Shown here one piece after another: positions 1-7,335 of a stretch of DNA of 39,550 nucleotides (position 1 is its first letter; each line of letters opens with the position of its first letter). The translations under genes were made by a program, and so were the position numbers. Where the stretch lies: assembly GCA_038230415.1 (NCBI GenBank), contig JBBRNH010000052.1:1-39550 (forward strand), given 5' to 3'. The notes under the pieces were generated by a model. It was not told the origin of the DNA. It made no database searches and saw nothing but the letters and a program-made list of their open reading frames with translations. The DNA is from JBBRNH01 sp038230415 (GTDB lineage: Bacteria > Bacteroidota > Bacteroidia > Cytophagales > Spirosomataceae).

Positions 1-92
1 ATACGAATTGCGTGTTTCTGGCTGGTTCTCAGCATATTTTCCAGTTCTGTGCGCTGCTCCGTGTTCAGAACAGGCGTGTTCACTCGTCCCAT
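1..92 (-). CDS. IS630-type transposase, N-terminal fragment (runs off the window)
   Basis: The reverse strand reads from an ATG at 90-92 to the left edge without a stop, giving about 30 residues that begin MGRVNTPVLN and continue with a TEQRTELENML stretch. From memory this resembles the helix-turn-helix start of IS630-family transposases of Spirosoma-like bacteria. The catalytic DDE domain would lie to the left and is not visible. A 20-base imperfect palindrome at 128-147 could belong to the element's terminal repeat, but this cannot be shown with one end only. It sits inside the tRNA-Cys-linked integrated region, so it may be a later insertion into that element. Confidence 0.5.
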   Translation of the reverse strand, partial: MGRVNTPVLNTEQRTELENMLRTSQKHAIR

Positions 93-153
93 GCAGGAAA
101 ATTAGGAAAATAATGGAAACTATTTTTTAGCACCTACTTAGTAGCTACAAACT

Positions 154-1053
154 TTATGATTTTGTATGATTCTTGATGAGGGGGATTCCCAAACCTTGCT
201 CCACAATCAAATCGTTTGCCTTCTCAACCACTTTAGGCATATATTGGGGATTGTTGGCAACAGTACCGTTTGCCAGTGCTGATAGTGACTTTCTAACGTT
301 TCCTAAACTTTTGCCGAAAAGTACCGATAGAACAGCCGCCTGTTTTTCGGGAGGTAGTTTATCAAACGTCCCGGTCAGGATTCCACTTTGATAGGCAAGC
401 AAAACCCTGATATTCGTACTATATCCCTCTTCCTCCAACTCTATTACTCCCTTACCCGGCTCCGGTGGTTGTGTATCTGTCGTTAGCGGGGCGGGTGAAA
501 AGTCTGAAACGTATTGCTCAATCAGTTCTTTCCATTCCCGAATGGTAAAGAAGGGGCCTTGTAAGGCGTTTCTTTCATCCTCAATATGTTTGCGCTGTGG
601 GTCTGAATAGAAGCCTACCAGTGCCGATGTGCCTACATTTTCATCAACACCGTATGTGGCCTTTATTTCCCTTTCAAGGCCATTGAGGTGGTCTAACAGG
701 CTCTCCAACGTAGTCAGAGCCGGAATCAGAAATTGCTGTATCTCTCTTTTTAACGTTGTGGTGTACTGATTTCTGGTGTTTATGTCAGCATAGCGTAAGT
801 AGTTGTTTCTCACCTCAATACGCAACCCATTCAATACCATCTGGCAGAATGGTTTATCAAATAAATCGGGCGAACCACTACGGATGCAGTCACCAATAGC
901 GGAGGGGTCACAAAAGGCCGAAAAAGGCAAATTCAACGTAGCGTTACAGGCCGTTTTAGTCGCTAAGTCCAAGTATTCACTGACGTACTTAGCATCTGGT
1001 CTTCTGGTTGGCATCGGGTCAATCGTGACAACCGTCATTTTTGGGTCGTTCAT
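154..1053 (-). CDS. Unrecognised 299-residue protein of the integrated element
   Basis: A complete frame from ATG (1051-1053) to stop that I do not recognise. It has no signal peptide or membrane segment. The middle (about residues 95-190) is helical and charged; the C-terminal third holds a segment around FDKLPPEKQAAVLSVLFG followed by a basic NVRKSLSAL stretch, which looks like a small helical regulatory or DNA-associated module. I infer a cytoplasmic role only. Its leader shares a 15-base motif (1061-1075) with the integrase leader, suggesting common regulation or origin in the same element. Composition is less GC-rich than the core genes. A RteC-like mobile-element regulator was considered but no convincing motif was seen. 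Confidence 0.6.
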   Translation of the reverse strand: MNDPKMTVVTIDPMPTRRPDAKYVSEYLDLATKTACNATLNLPFSAFCDPSAIGDCIRSGSPDLFDKPFCQMVLNGLRIEVRNNYLRYADINTRNQYTTTLKREIQQFLIPALTTLESLLDHLNGLEREIKATYGVDENVGTSALVGFYSDPQRKHIEDERNALQGPFFTIREWKELIEQYVSDFSPAPLTTDTQPPEPGKGVIELEEEGYSTNIRVLLAYQSGILTGTFDKLPPEKQAAVLSVLFGKSLGNVRKSLSALANGTVANNPQYMPKVVEKANDLIVEQGLGIPLIKNHTKS

Positions 1054-1060
1054 TGGGCTA

Positions 1061-1075
1061 TTTTGGTTTGGTCAG
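1061..1075 (-). promoter_or_regulatory. Leader motif shared with the integrase gene
   Basis: The 15 bases ttttggtttggtcag lie 8 bases upstream of the ATG of the 299-residue gene. An identical copy is at 3383-3397, just upstream of the integrase ATG. On the coding strand it reads ctgaccaaaccaaaa. An operator or a conserved ribosome-binding leader are both possible. Confidence 0.4.
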
Positions 1076-1155
1076 GTACTCGTTTGCTCGACTCCTCCCG
1101 GTGGTTTGCGGGGTCACAATCAGTCTTAGATGCTAAGTTTTGCTAAGTTCTGTGA

Positions 1156-1186
1156 GGTTTTACCGTCCTCTCTTCCGTTTTCTTGT
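1156..1186. repeat. 31-bp direct repeat, copy 1
   Basis: The 31 bases starting ggttttaccgtcctc match 1221-1251 at 29 of 31 positions, in direct orientation and 65 bases apart. The gap 1054-1300 holds no convincing gene, so the repeats are its main content. The reverse complement contains gaggacgg, resembling the tandem aggggacggaat units beside the integrase (3425-3448). Accessory-protein or arm-type integrase sites are possible. Confidence 0.6.
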
Positions 1187-1220
1187 GTTGAGAAGCTATT
1201 GAGATACAGATTAAAATGGT

Positions 1221-1251
1221 GGTTTTGCCGTCCTCTCTCCCGTTTTCTTGT
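1221..1251. repeat. 31-bp direct repeat, copy 2
   Basis: Second copy of the repeat at 1156-1186, differing at two positions. It lies 49 bases beyond the stop codon of the toxin gene and so could also mark the end of that transcript, although it does not fold as a terminator. Confidence 0.6.
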
Positions 1252-1300
1252 CCTTTCAGGCAGCGCGGGCTACTAAATCGAGTTCGGCGTTCATGGCTGT

Positions 1301-1642
1301 TCAGGGCGCGGTCGAGCGCGGCCCGGTCAGGTAATCGGCTAACCGTTGCAGTAAGGTTTGGTGCAAGGCATCGGGTATGTAGCCAACAGCCCTATCAATA
1401 GCCGAAACAGGTATGGCTATCAAATTCGATAATCGAACGACCGACGTTACCCGTAGCCGATTATCGGCGGTTGGTTGCAGCACCTCATCAAATCCCGGTA
1501 TCGTTTGCCGTAGTTTCGAGGAAATAACACATACCAAAAAATCGCCGTAGCCCGGCAGTTCCCGCAACAGCAACACCGGGCGCGGTTTGTAGTCTCCGTC
1601 TGACTGCGGAACAGCAGCAATGGCAATATCTCCTTCCTGCAT
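1301..1642 (-). CDS. PemK/MazF-like type II toxin (probable mRNA endonuclease)
   Basis: 113 residues, the usual size for the PemK/MazF fold. It opens with a GDIAIAAV strand, then KPRPVLLL (the conserved PR-P/VLL segment), VCVISSKL (the usual second conserved strand), and a RLSNLIAIPVS segment followed by AVGYIP, matching the family pattern in which a strand-loop carries the active-site residues. Known members cleave mRNA at short sequences and are neutralised by a partner encoded just upstream. Here the upstream gene ends two bases before this ATG, so the two are co-transcribed. The C-terminal LTGPRSTAP tail is not family-typical. The toxin assignment comes from motif order and gene pairing. 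Confidence 0.75.
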   Translation of the reverse strand: MQEGDIAIAAVPQSDGDYKPRPVLLLRELPGYGDFLVCVISSKLRQTIPGFDEVLQPTADNRLRVTSVVRLSNLIAIPVSAIDRAVGYIPDALHQTLLQRLADYLTGPRSTAP

Positions 1643-1644
1643 CG

Positions 1645-1932
1645 TTACGGACGGTTACGGGTGATATAGGCCGGAACGTCCGAGTAATCGGGTTCGTCGT
1701 CTCCGTAGGCCCGGTTTAGGGCGGCATACGCCATAGATTGCCATTCGGCGCGTTCTTCCTCAATGGTGGCGGCAAATTCGTAGTCGGCGGGTTGGCCGGT
1801 TTGCTGTTTTATCAAGGCCAACAGCGTATTCACCAACGGGCTAACGGTGGGGTCGAGGTGGTCAAGATCAATAGTCAGTGTCAGCCCCCGGTAGGGTACG
1901 TTGGGCGTGTTGATAATGGTTATTCCGGTCAT
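1645..1932 (-). CDS. Probable antitoxin partner of the PemK/MazF-like toxin
   Basis: 95 residues encoded immediately upstream of the toxin with a two-base gap, the usual antitoxin-first order. The N-terminal half is hydrophobic/beta-like, with an LTIDLDHLDP stretch. The C-terminal half is acidic and probably disordered (EEERAEW, then GDDEPDYSDVPAY), as expected of a segment that wraps around a MazF-type toxin. I do not recognise an AbrB, RHH or HTH DNA-binding motif, so the family is unknown and the role is inferred from position and composition. Confidence 0.6.
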   Translation of the reverse strand: MTGITIINTPNVPYRGLTLTIDLDHLDPTVSPLVNTLLALIKQQTGQPADYEFAATIEEERAEWQSMAYAALNRAYGDDEPDYSDVPAYITRNRP

Positions 1933-1994
1933 GGTCTTGGGGTTGGTTCTGTTTATGCGGCTAATCGTTGGTTCAACTGATTTTAGTCTCTGTC

Positions 1995-3377
1995 TTACGC
2001 GGCCTTGTGAAGTGGCCGTACTACGGTATGTAGCGGGTTGGTGGCTCCCGTTCCGCCAAAGTGGGGATGGTTGAGAAGTAAGAGCGCGTTTTGTTCCGAG
2101 GTGATTTTGATGTACTTCATAAACACGGTAGCCGATTTATGCCCGGTAATCTTCATAATGGATTCGGGGGCTACTCCCGCCAGAAATGCGTTTGTCGCAA
2201 ACGAACGGCGGGCGGTGTGCGTCGTAACCATCTCCCATTTTTCGAGCGTCCTTATCTCGCGTAAACCGCCTTTGGTGCGGCCCGTCTCTACCTGTTCGGT
2301 AAATCCGGCGTGTTGACAAAGTTCTTTAACGTACCTGTTCATGCGTTGATTGGTCATTGAACGGGGCGGCACACCGTCATACTTTTTGAGGATTGCCAGC
2401 ACGTTGTGGTTGAGCGGAATTGACACGCGGCTCCCGGTCTTTTGGGTCTTGCGGGTTAATATCTGACCGCCGTGCGTGATGTTGGCGGGGCGCAACTCCG
2501 AAAAGTCCGAGAACCGCAATCCGGTGTAACACCCAATCAGAAACACGTCCCGCACCCGGTCAAGACGCAGATCGCGGGATAGGTCGAGGTGTGCCAGTGT
2601 TTGCAGTTCGTCCGAGGTCAGATAAATGTTATCCACTTCTTCAACCAACCGTTTAAAGTCACGGTGCATAAAAACAGGGTTCGTATGCAGTTCTTCGCCG
2701 TGCGATTGTTTGAGGAGTTGTTTGAGGTCTTTGAGCAACGCCCCGATATAGTTGATGGTTAGCCCCCGGTTTGTCAGGTACGATTTGAGGGCGTGGTACT
2801 CCCCGATTGTCCAATCGGCGTAATCAATACCCCGGCGTGTTTCGGTCTGGTATCGCTCCAACGCCCGCAGCAGTTTGGCAAAACTCTTGATGGTAATCGG
2901 GGCGAAACACTGACTTTTTGCGTTCAACCGTTTTCCGGTGGTGGCATCCTCAACAAACCGGGCAATGTATTCGGGGAACGTTTCGGTTTTGGGGGTAAGG
3001 GTTGGTTTTTCTTTCCTGCGAACGTCGGCACGGTCGCGGCCTAACTCATTATCGAGGTGCTGTTTGATAGTTTCATTCTCCAACGGGATTCCGGCAAGTT
3101 GCAGGGTATTAAGAATCTTGGAGAGGGCCGAACGGTGGCGTTCGAGGTGGGTATTTGTGGTTTCGTTGGTTTCGCGCTCCCGTTTGTTTTTGATAACCTT
3201 CGGGTCGGTCGTAACCCGTTGGCGGGTGGCATCCCATTGAAAGGGTTCAACGGTTTGCCCGGTCGAATATTTAAACCGCGTCGAGTCGTAGCGATAAATC
3301 AGGTAAACGAGGGTCGGGCCGGTGGCGCGGGCATCTTTGAGGATGAATTTAAAATCCCGGTCTGATATGGTTTTCAT
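1995..3377 (-). CDS. Tyrosine recombinase (integrase) of an integrated element
   Basis: 460 residues with the three-part Bacteroidota integrase layout: an arm-DNA-binding domain (about 1-100), a SAM-like core-binding domain (about 130-240) and a catalytic domain (about 255-430). Catalytic residues are visible: Arg288 in TGLRFSD, a lysine at 310 or 313 in the beta-hairpin, His387 and Arg390 in HTARRSF, His413 in TGHKS and the nucleophile Tyr422. The complete set suggests an active enzyme. The start codon lies 184 bases from the 3' end of tRNA-Cys, the usual arrangement for an integrase that targets a tRNA 3' end. A palindrome tttggtcagaccaaa (3389-3403) overlaps the leader and could be an operator. 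Element cargo lies to the left. Confidence 0.9.
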   Translation of the reverse strand: MKTISDRDFKFILKDARATGPTLVYLIYRYDSTRFKYSTGQTVEPFQWDATRQRVTTDPKVIKNKRERETNETTNTHLERHRSALSKILNTLQLAGIPLENETIKQHLDNELGRDRADVRRKEKPTLTPKTETFPEYIARFVEDATTGKRLNAKSQCFAPITIKSFAKLLRALERYQTETRRGIDYADWTIGEYHALKSYLTNRGLTINYIGALLKDLKQLLKQSHGEELHTNPVFMHRDFKRLVEEVDNIYLTSDELQTLAHLDLSRDLRLDRVRDVFLIGCYTGLRFSDFSELRPANITHGGQILTRKTQKTGSRVSIPLNHNVLAILKKYDGVPPRSMTNQRMNRYVKELCQHAGFTEQVETGRTKGGLREIRTLEKWEMVTTHTARRSFATNAFLAGVAPESIMKITGHKSATVFMKYIKITSEQNALLLLNHPHFGGTGATNPLHTVVRPLHKAA

Positions 3378-3382
3378 TGCCT

Positions 3383-3397
3383 TTTTGGTTTGGTCAG
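3383..3397 (-). promoter_or_regulatory. Integrase leader motif with overlapping palindrome
   Basis: ttttggtttggtcag is identical to 1061-1075 upstream of the 299-residue gene. It overlaps a 15-base palindrome (3389-3403: tttggtc-a-gaccaaa), which is placed a few bases upstream of the integrase ATG, where a repressor or leader structure could act. Confidence 0.4.
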
Positions 3398-3424
3398 ACC
3401 AAAGTTACAAACAATACCGATACG

Positions 3425-3448
3425 AGGGGACGGAATAGGGGACGGAAT
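3425..3448. repeat. Two perfect tandem 12-bp units next to the integrase
   Basis: aggggacggaat occurs twice head to tail (3425-3436 and 3437-3448), between the integrase and the tRNA-Cys. Short tandem repeats next to an attachment site are typical of arm-type integrase sites or accessory-factor sites, and this integrase has an arm-binding domain. Function is inferred. Confidence 0.55.
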
Positions 3449-3491
3449 TACTTGATTTTACTTTATTTCTTTCGATAAAGTAGCGACAACA

Positions 3492-3526
3492 AAAAACCGC
3501 TAACTCGTTGATAGTTAGCGGTTTTT
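3492..3526 (-). terminator. Rho-independent terminator after tRNA-Cys (possibly bidirectional)
   Basis: A perfect 14-bp inverted repeat (3492-3505 with 3513-3526, 7-base loop) with a T-run on either strand because the stem ends in five A/T pairs. It lies 35 bases downstream of the tRNA 3' end on the minus strand. It would end the tRNA transcript and insulate the integrase. Confidence 0.75.
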
Positions 3527-3560
3527 GCTATTTTTCTTACCAAACTAAGGGGGTAAGTTG

Positions 3561-3631
3561 AGGTTTCGAGCGGATTCGAACCGCTGTAGCAGCTTTTGCA
3601 GAGCTGAGCCTAGCCACTCGGCCACGAAACC
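3561..3631 (-). tRNA. tRNA-Cys (GCA)
   Basis: The minus strand folds into a complete cloverleaf: 7-bp acceptor ggtttcg/cgaaacc, D stem gcc/ggc, anticodon stem cagct/agctg with loop ctgcaaa giving anticodon GCA, and T stem agcgg/ccgct with loop ttcgaat. The discriminator base is T and no CCA is encoded, as is common in Bacteroidota. Its 3' end faces the integrase, so the 3' half is the likely attachment site. Confidence 0.95.
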
Positions 3632-3760
3632 AGTTGATTCTGACGTTTCAATAAACGTGCCAAAACCGTTCCACAAAAGTAGCAGAAAACCGTTGGCTTT
3701 CGGCATACAGACCAAAAAAAGCCTCGAATCGTGAAATTCAGGGCTTTTACTGGTAATGCA

Positions 3761-3832
3761 TTTGTCATTCCGACGCAAGGAGGAATCCATCTGCTTGGCA
3801 ACATAGATTCCTCCTTGCGTCGGAATGACAAA
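3761..3832. repeat. 27-bp perfect inverted repeat (stem-loop family A)
   Basis: Arms 3761-3787 and 3806-3832 are perfect reverse complements (core gtcattccgacgcaagg) around an 18-base loop. The repeat occupies the gap between tRNA-Cys and the 3' end of rpsA. I recall similar 'gattcctcc...cgtcggaatgac' palindromes in Cytophagales intergenic regions; that recollection is unverified. It could be a non-autonomous mobile repeat that also serves as an mRNA 3' structure for rpsA. Confidence 0.85.
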
Positions 3833-3855
3833 CAATCTTCACAATGAACAATCGC

Positions 3856-5640
3856 TTAGTTATTGCTCTCCATCTGCTCTTTCAACGCGGCCAGCGCATC
3901 GAGGTCGCCGAGGGTGGCACCGCGCTCCGGTTGATTTGAGGAAGCCGCAGCCGCTTTGGGCGCAGCCACTTTCTTTTCCTTCACCGGCTCGTTTTTATCC
4001 TGCCACGTTTTGCTGTGCGAAAGCATAATCCGCTTCTCATCTTTGGAGAACTCGGTCACTTTGAAATCGAGCGTTTCGCCCACTTCGCCGAAGGTTCCGT
4101 CCTCTTTCGTCAGATTTTTCAGCGTCGAGAAGCCTTCAATACCGTAAGGCAGTTCGAGCGTTGCCACTTTTTCGCCTTTGGTCAGAACCGTACAACGGTG
4201 AATCGTGCCGGGGCCGAAAACGTCCTCGAAGGTATCCCAGGGGTTTTCTTCGAGTTGCTTGTGGCCCAGAGCCAACCGGCGGTTTTCTACGTCGAGTTCC
4301 AGCACCACCACATCCATCTTCTCACCCACTTTGGTGAAATCTGACGGGTGTTTCACCTTCTTCGTCCACGACAGGTCAGACACGTGTACGAGTCCGTCAA
4401 TGCCTTCTTCGAGTTCGAGGAAAAGACCGAAGTTGGTCAGGTTACGCACCACACCCGAATGTTTGGTGCCGATAGCGTATTTCTCGCGCAGTTCGGGGCG
4501 CGTCCAGGGGTCTTCGGCAAGTTGCTTCACACCGAGCGACATTTTGCGGTCGTTGCGGTCAAGCGTCAGTACCATCGCGTCAATTTCGTCGCCCACTTTC
4601 AGGAACTCCTGCGGGTTACGGAGGTGCTGCGACCACGACATTTCTGATACGTGAATCAGCCCTTCTACGCCCGGCATGATTTCGAGGAACGCGCCGTAAT
4701 CGGCTACGTTCACAATCTTGCCTTTCACCCGCGAGCCAACCTGAATATCCTGCGAAAGAGCTTCCCACGGATGCGGCATCAACTGCTTCATACCGAGTGA
4801 GATACGTTTTTTCTCGCCGTCGAAATCCAGCACCACCACGTTCACGCGCTGATCGAGCGTGAGCACTTCGGATGGGTGACTGATGCGGCCCCACGAAATA
4901 TCGGTGATATGCAACAGCCCGTCAACGCCACCGAGGTCAATAAACACGCCGAAGTTGGTCATGTTCTTGATGATACCTTCCAGCACCTGCCCTTTTTCGA
5001 GGTTGTTCAGGATGAGGGTACGCTGCGCTTCGAGGTCTTTCTCGATCAGGACTTTGTGCGAGACAACCACGTTGTCGTTGGCATAATTGATCTTGACCAC
5101 TTTCACCTCCATTTTCTTGCCCACAAACACGTCGAAGTCCCGAATGGGCTTCACGTCAATTTGTGAACCCGGCAGGAAGGCTTCGATACTGTGAATATCA
5201 ACGATCAGGCCACCTTTGGTCCGGCGTTTCACAAAACCTTCGATCACGAGGTCTTCGTCGAGTGCCTTCTGAATCCGCTGCCAGGCCGTAATTACTTTTG
5301 CTTTCTTGCGCGAGAGAACCAACTGCCCATTCGGGTCTTCCTGGTTTTCGATATAGACTTCTACCTCATCGCCCATTTTCAGGTCGGGCAGGTCCCGGAA
5401 TTCAGATGATGGCACGATACCGTCTGATTTGAATCCGATGTTGAGGATAATTTCGCGGTCTGTAATCCCTACAACCACGCCCGTTACTACTTCTTTTTCG
5501 CCAACCTGCGACAGTGTGTCGTCGTAGAGTTGTTCCATCCGGCTGCGCTCGTCGGTCGAGTAGCCGTAGCCAAATCCTTTGTTGTCGGCCCGATCCCAAT
5601 CAAATTCGGGCATTACATCGCTTTGTTGCGTTTTGCTCAT
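3856..5640 (-). CDS. rpsA: 30S ribosomal protein S1
   Basis: S1 binds mRNA on the small subunit and promotes initiation, which matters in a phylum that uses few Shine-Dalgarno sites. From the ATG at 5638-5640 the protein has 594 residues with six S1 (OB-fold) repeats. These include EVVTGVVVGIT near the N-terminus, DLVIEGFVKRR, GQVLEGIIKNMTNFGVFID, GSRVKGKIVNVADYGAFLE, GTKHSGVVRNLTNFGLFLE and a divergent last one beginning GTIHRCTV. The C-terminal tail is Lys/Ala-rich, then acidic. An in-frame extension to 5850 is rejected because it crosses the promoter and leader hairpin and is not S1-like. An aggaaa sequence sits just upstream of the chosen start. Confidence 0.96.
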   Translation of the reverse strand: MSKTQQSDVMPEFDWDRADNKGFGYGYSTDERSRMEQLYDDTLSQVGEKEVVTGVVVGITDREIILNIGFKSDGIVPSSEFRDLPDLKMGDEVEVYIENQEDPNGQLVLSRKKAKVITAWQRIQKALDEDLVIEGFVKRRTKGGLIVDIHSIEAFLPGSQIDVKPIRDFDVFVGKKMEVKVVKINYANDNVVVSHKVLIEKDLEAQRTLILNNLEKGQVLEGIIKNMTNFGVFIDLGGVDGLLHITDISWGRISHPSEVLTLDQRVNVVVLDFDGEKKRISLGMKQLMPHPWEALSQDIQVGSRVKGKIVNVADYGAFLEIMPGVEGLIHVSEMSWSQHLRNPQEFLKVGDEIDAMVLTLDRNDRKMSLGVKQLAEDPWTRPELREKYAIGTKHSGVVRNLTNFGLFLELEEGIDGLVHVSDLSWTKKVKHPSDFTKVGEKMDVVVLELDVENRRLALGHKQLEENPWDTFEDVFGPGTIHRCTVLTKGEKVATLELPYGIEGFSTLKNLTKEDGTFGEVGETLDFKVTEFSKDEKRIMLSHSKTWQDKNEPVKEKKVAAPKAAAASSNQPERGATLGDLDALAALKEQMESNN

Positions 5641-5653
5641 AAAAAAAGTTTCC

Positions 5654-5684
5654 TGACCCACTCCGTACATCGGCGCGTGGGTCA
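5654..5684 (-). promoter_or_regulatory. Leader hairpin directly upstream of rpsA
   Basis: An 8-bp perfect stem (tgacccac at 5654-5661 with gtgggtca at 5677-5684, 15-base loop) lies in the rpsA 5' leader and abuts the aggaaa sequence before the ATG. The position suits autogenous translational control by S1 as known from other bacteria; that role is inferred. Confidence 0.5.
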
Positions 5685-5725
5685 AGGGCGCACCGAAATT
5701 TGTGTAACATTTTGAAAATGGATTG

Positions 5726-5754
5726 CAAAGGTACGCAAACTTTTCAGGCAAAAA
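5726..5754 (-). promoter_or_regulatory. Putative rpsA promoter
   Basis: On the minus strand TACCTTTG (5726-5733) is a perfect match to the Bacteroidota -7 consensus TAnnTTTG. A TTTTTG (5749-5754) lies 15 bases upstream, closer than the usual ~19, so the -33 half is weak. It predicts a leader of about 80 nucleotides. Confidence 0.55.
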
Positions 5755-5859
5755 GTGGCTGATTGTCAAAAAGAAAGGGCCGACAATCACCGGCTTATCC
5801 ATCTCCTGATGAACCCGCCCGTGCCTGTCGGCCCTACCCGTGTATGTCAATGCACGGTT

Positions 5860-6375
5860 CTAATCGAATGCTTTTTCCCGTTTGGCTAAAAACGGCACCC
5901 AGCTTTGCTCCAACGCCCCCGAAAACTCGCGCAGAAACACCAGAAACGACGGTTTGAAGGGCCGTTGCCGGAGTTTGATGCCAGCCTCTTCGGGCGTGAA
6001 GTCACCTTTGCGGGCGTTGCAGCGTTTGCAGGCCGTGGCGAGGTTGTCCCAACTGGTTTTGCCCCCGCGTGATTTTGGCATCACGTGGTCGAGCGTGAGG
6101 TCTTCGGCAGTGCCGCAGTATTGGCACCGATGACCGTCGCGCTTGAAGATATTCTGCCGGGTAAGCATTACGCCCTTGTAGGGCAGGCTCACGTAGCGAT
6201 GAAGCCGGATAACGGTGGGCATCGGATAGTCGTTAGAGACAGTCCGAAGCCGAACGCCTTCCGACTCAGCCACGAGTTCGGCCTTATCGAGATAAACTAA
6301 CAAAAACGCTTTCGGAACGGAGCAGATGCTCAACGCACTATAATCTTGATTCAAGACTAAGACTTTCCTGCCCAT
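5860..6375 (-). CDS. HNH endonuclease family protein
   Basis: 171 residues. After an N-terminal beta-rich segment (MGRKVLVLNQDYSAL) comes a classical HNH zinc module: Cys84-x2-Cys87 (RCQYCG), the catalytic-type Asp96-His97 in LDHVMPKSRGG, and Cys116-x2-Cys119 in CKRCNARKG. The family is broadly conserved as a stand-alone housekeeping-like gene in Bacteroidota and cyanobacteria; its substrate is unknown. It resembles the McrA/HNH_5 group more than homing endonucleases, and no intron or mobile context is present. It lies between rpsA and smpB, all leftward, with 219 bases to the rpsA start. Confidence 0.85.
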   Translation of the reverse strand: MGRKVLVLNQDYSALSICSVPKAFLLVYLDKAELVAESEGVRLRTVSNDYPMPTVIRLHRYVSLPYKGVMLTRQNIFKRDGHRCQYCGTAEDLTLDHVMPKSRGGKTSWDNLATACKRCNARKGDFTPEEAGIKLRQRPFKPSFLVFLREFSGALEQSWVPFLAKREKAFD

Positions 6376-6454
6376 ATACGGTTAAAAATCCTCTGTTTGG
6401 TAGCAAGTTACACACGCCCGCGCAATTCAGCAAGTTTGTGGTTTTTGCGCCTAT

Positions 6455-6919
6455 TTACTCCGTGCTGCCGCGTTGCATTTCCCGCGTAGCATCGCGGTCT
6501 TTGATGCTGTCTCGCTTGTCGTAGAGTTTCTTGCCTTTTGCCAGCGCAATGTCGAGTTTGGCAAAGCCGCGTTCATTGGTGAAGAGCCGGACGGGAATGA
6601 TGGTCAGCCCCTGATCTTTGAGCTTTTCAGACAGTTTGCGGAGTTCGCGCTTGGTGAGGAGCAGTTTGCGGTCGCGGAGGGGGTCATGGTTGTTGTAGGT
6701 GCCTTCGGTGTAGGCCGAGATGCTCATCTGCCGCACAAACAGTTCGTCGTTTAGAAACAGGCAGTAGGCATCCTGCAAATTCACTTTCCCCTGCCGGATA
6801 GACTTGATTTCGGTGCCACTCAGGGCAATGCCGGCGGTGTAGGTTTCGAGAAAGGCGTACTCAAACGAGGCCCGGCGGTTGCGAATATCAACCTGCTTAA
6901 CAATGGTGGCTGTAGCCAT
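6455..6919 (-). CDS. smpB: SsrA-binding protein SmpB
   Basis: 154 residues, the normal length. SmpB carries tmRNA to stalled ribosomes. Visible hallmarks are RNRRASFEY, TYTAGIALSGTEIKSIRQGKVNLQDAYC in the OB-fold core, the ELFVRQM segment, the NNHDPLRDRKLLL helix region, and the C-terminal basic tail KGKKLYDKRDSIKDRD that enters the decoding channel. The start is the ATG at 6917-6919. The tmRNA gene itself is not in this window. Confidence 0.97.
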   Translation of the reverse strand: MATATIVKQVDIRNRRASFEYAFLETYTAGIALSGTEIKSIRQGKVNLQDAYCLFLNDELFVRQMSISAYTEGTYNNHDPLRDRKLLLTKRELRKLSEKLKDQGLTIIPVRLFTNERGFAKLDIALAKGKKLYDKRDSIKDRDATREMQRGSTE

Positions 6920-7022
6920 ACAAATACCGGCTGGGGCTAAATTACCCGGCGCGTTGGCGGTAAACGAAAAAAAGATGCGGGTAGTTTGTTACTTCCGATA
7001 AAGTTCTCCTTCCTAATAGCAG

Positions 7023-7047
7023 AAAAAAAGCCGCCCCGACGGGCCGG
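7023..7047 (-). terminator. Terminator-like hairpin on the minus strand
   Basis: On the minus strand ccggcccg/cggggcgg (7031-7047, one G-G mismatch, tiny loop) is followed by seven T. No annotated minus-strand gene ends here, so it may end an unannotated small transcript. Confidence 0.35.
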
Positions 7048-7288
7048 TAATTTTGCGTCAGTCACAGCCTCAAGACCTTCACTTAAAAACCAGTTCCGCC
7101 GGAGCGATGTAAACCCGGCTCGTTATTCACAGAAACGGATTGCTGATTTTTTAGCAAAAAGTATGCCCAACCCACGCCAACGTAGAGAAAGCAGGGGAAA
7201 TGACCCAAAAAAGTGGGTAAACCGAGTAATTCATTAAGCACGACAGGAACAGGGTAATCTTACAGATGAAGCCGCAATATTCGTACCA

Positions 7289-7335
7289 ACACAACGAGAC
7301 GACTCAGATCGAGTCGTCTCGTTGTGTTTTGGAGT
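7289..7335 (+). terminator. Strong 17-bp hairpin, terminator-like on the plus strand
   Basis: 7289-7305 and 7311-7327 are perfect reverse complements (acacaacgagacgactc) with a 5-base loop; the plus strand continues with tttggagtttt. No plus-strand gene precedes it, which suggests a short unannotated plus-strand RNA. Confidence 0.5.

Noticed and set aside
5641..5850. Upstream extension of the rpsA frame
   Set aside because: The 70 added codons cover the promoter and leader hairpin and do not resemble S1.
6986..7237. 83-codon plus-strand frame in the smpB-ompH gap
   Set aside because: Crosses the minus-strand terminator-like hairpin; basic, no family resemblance, no clear start signal.
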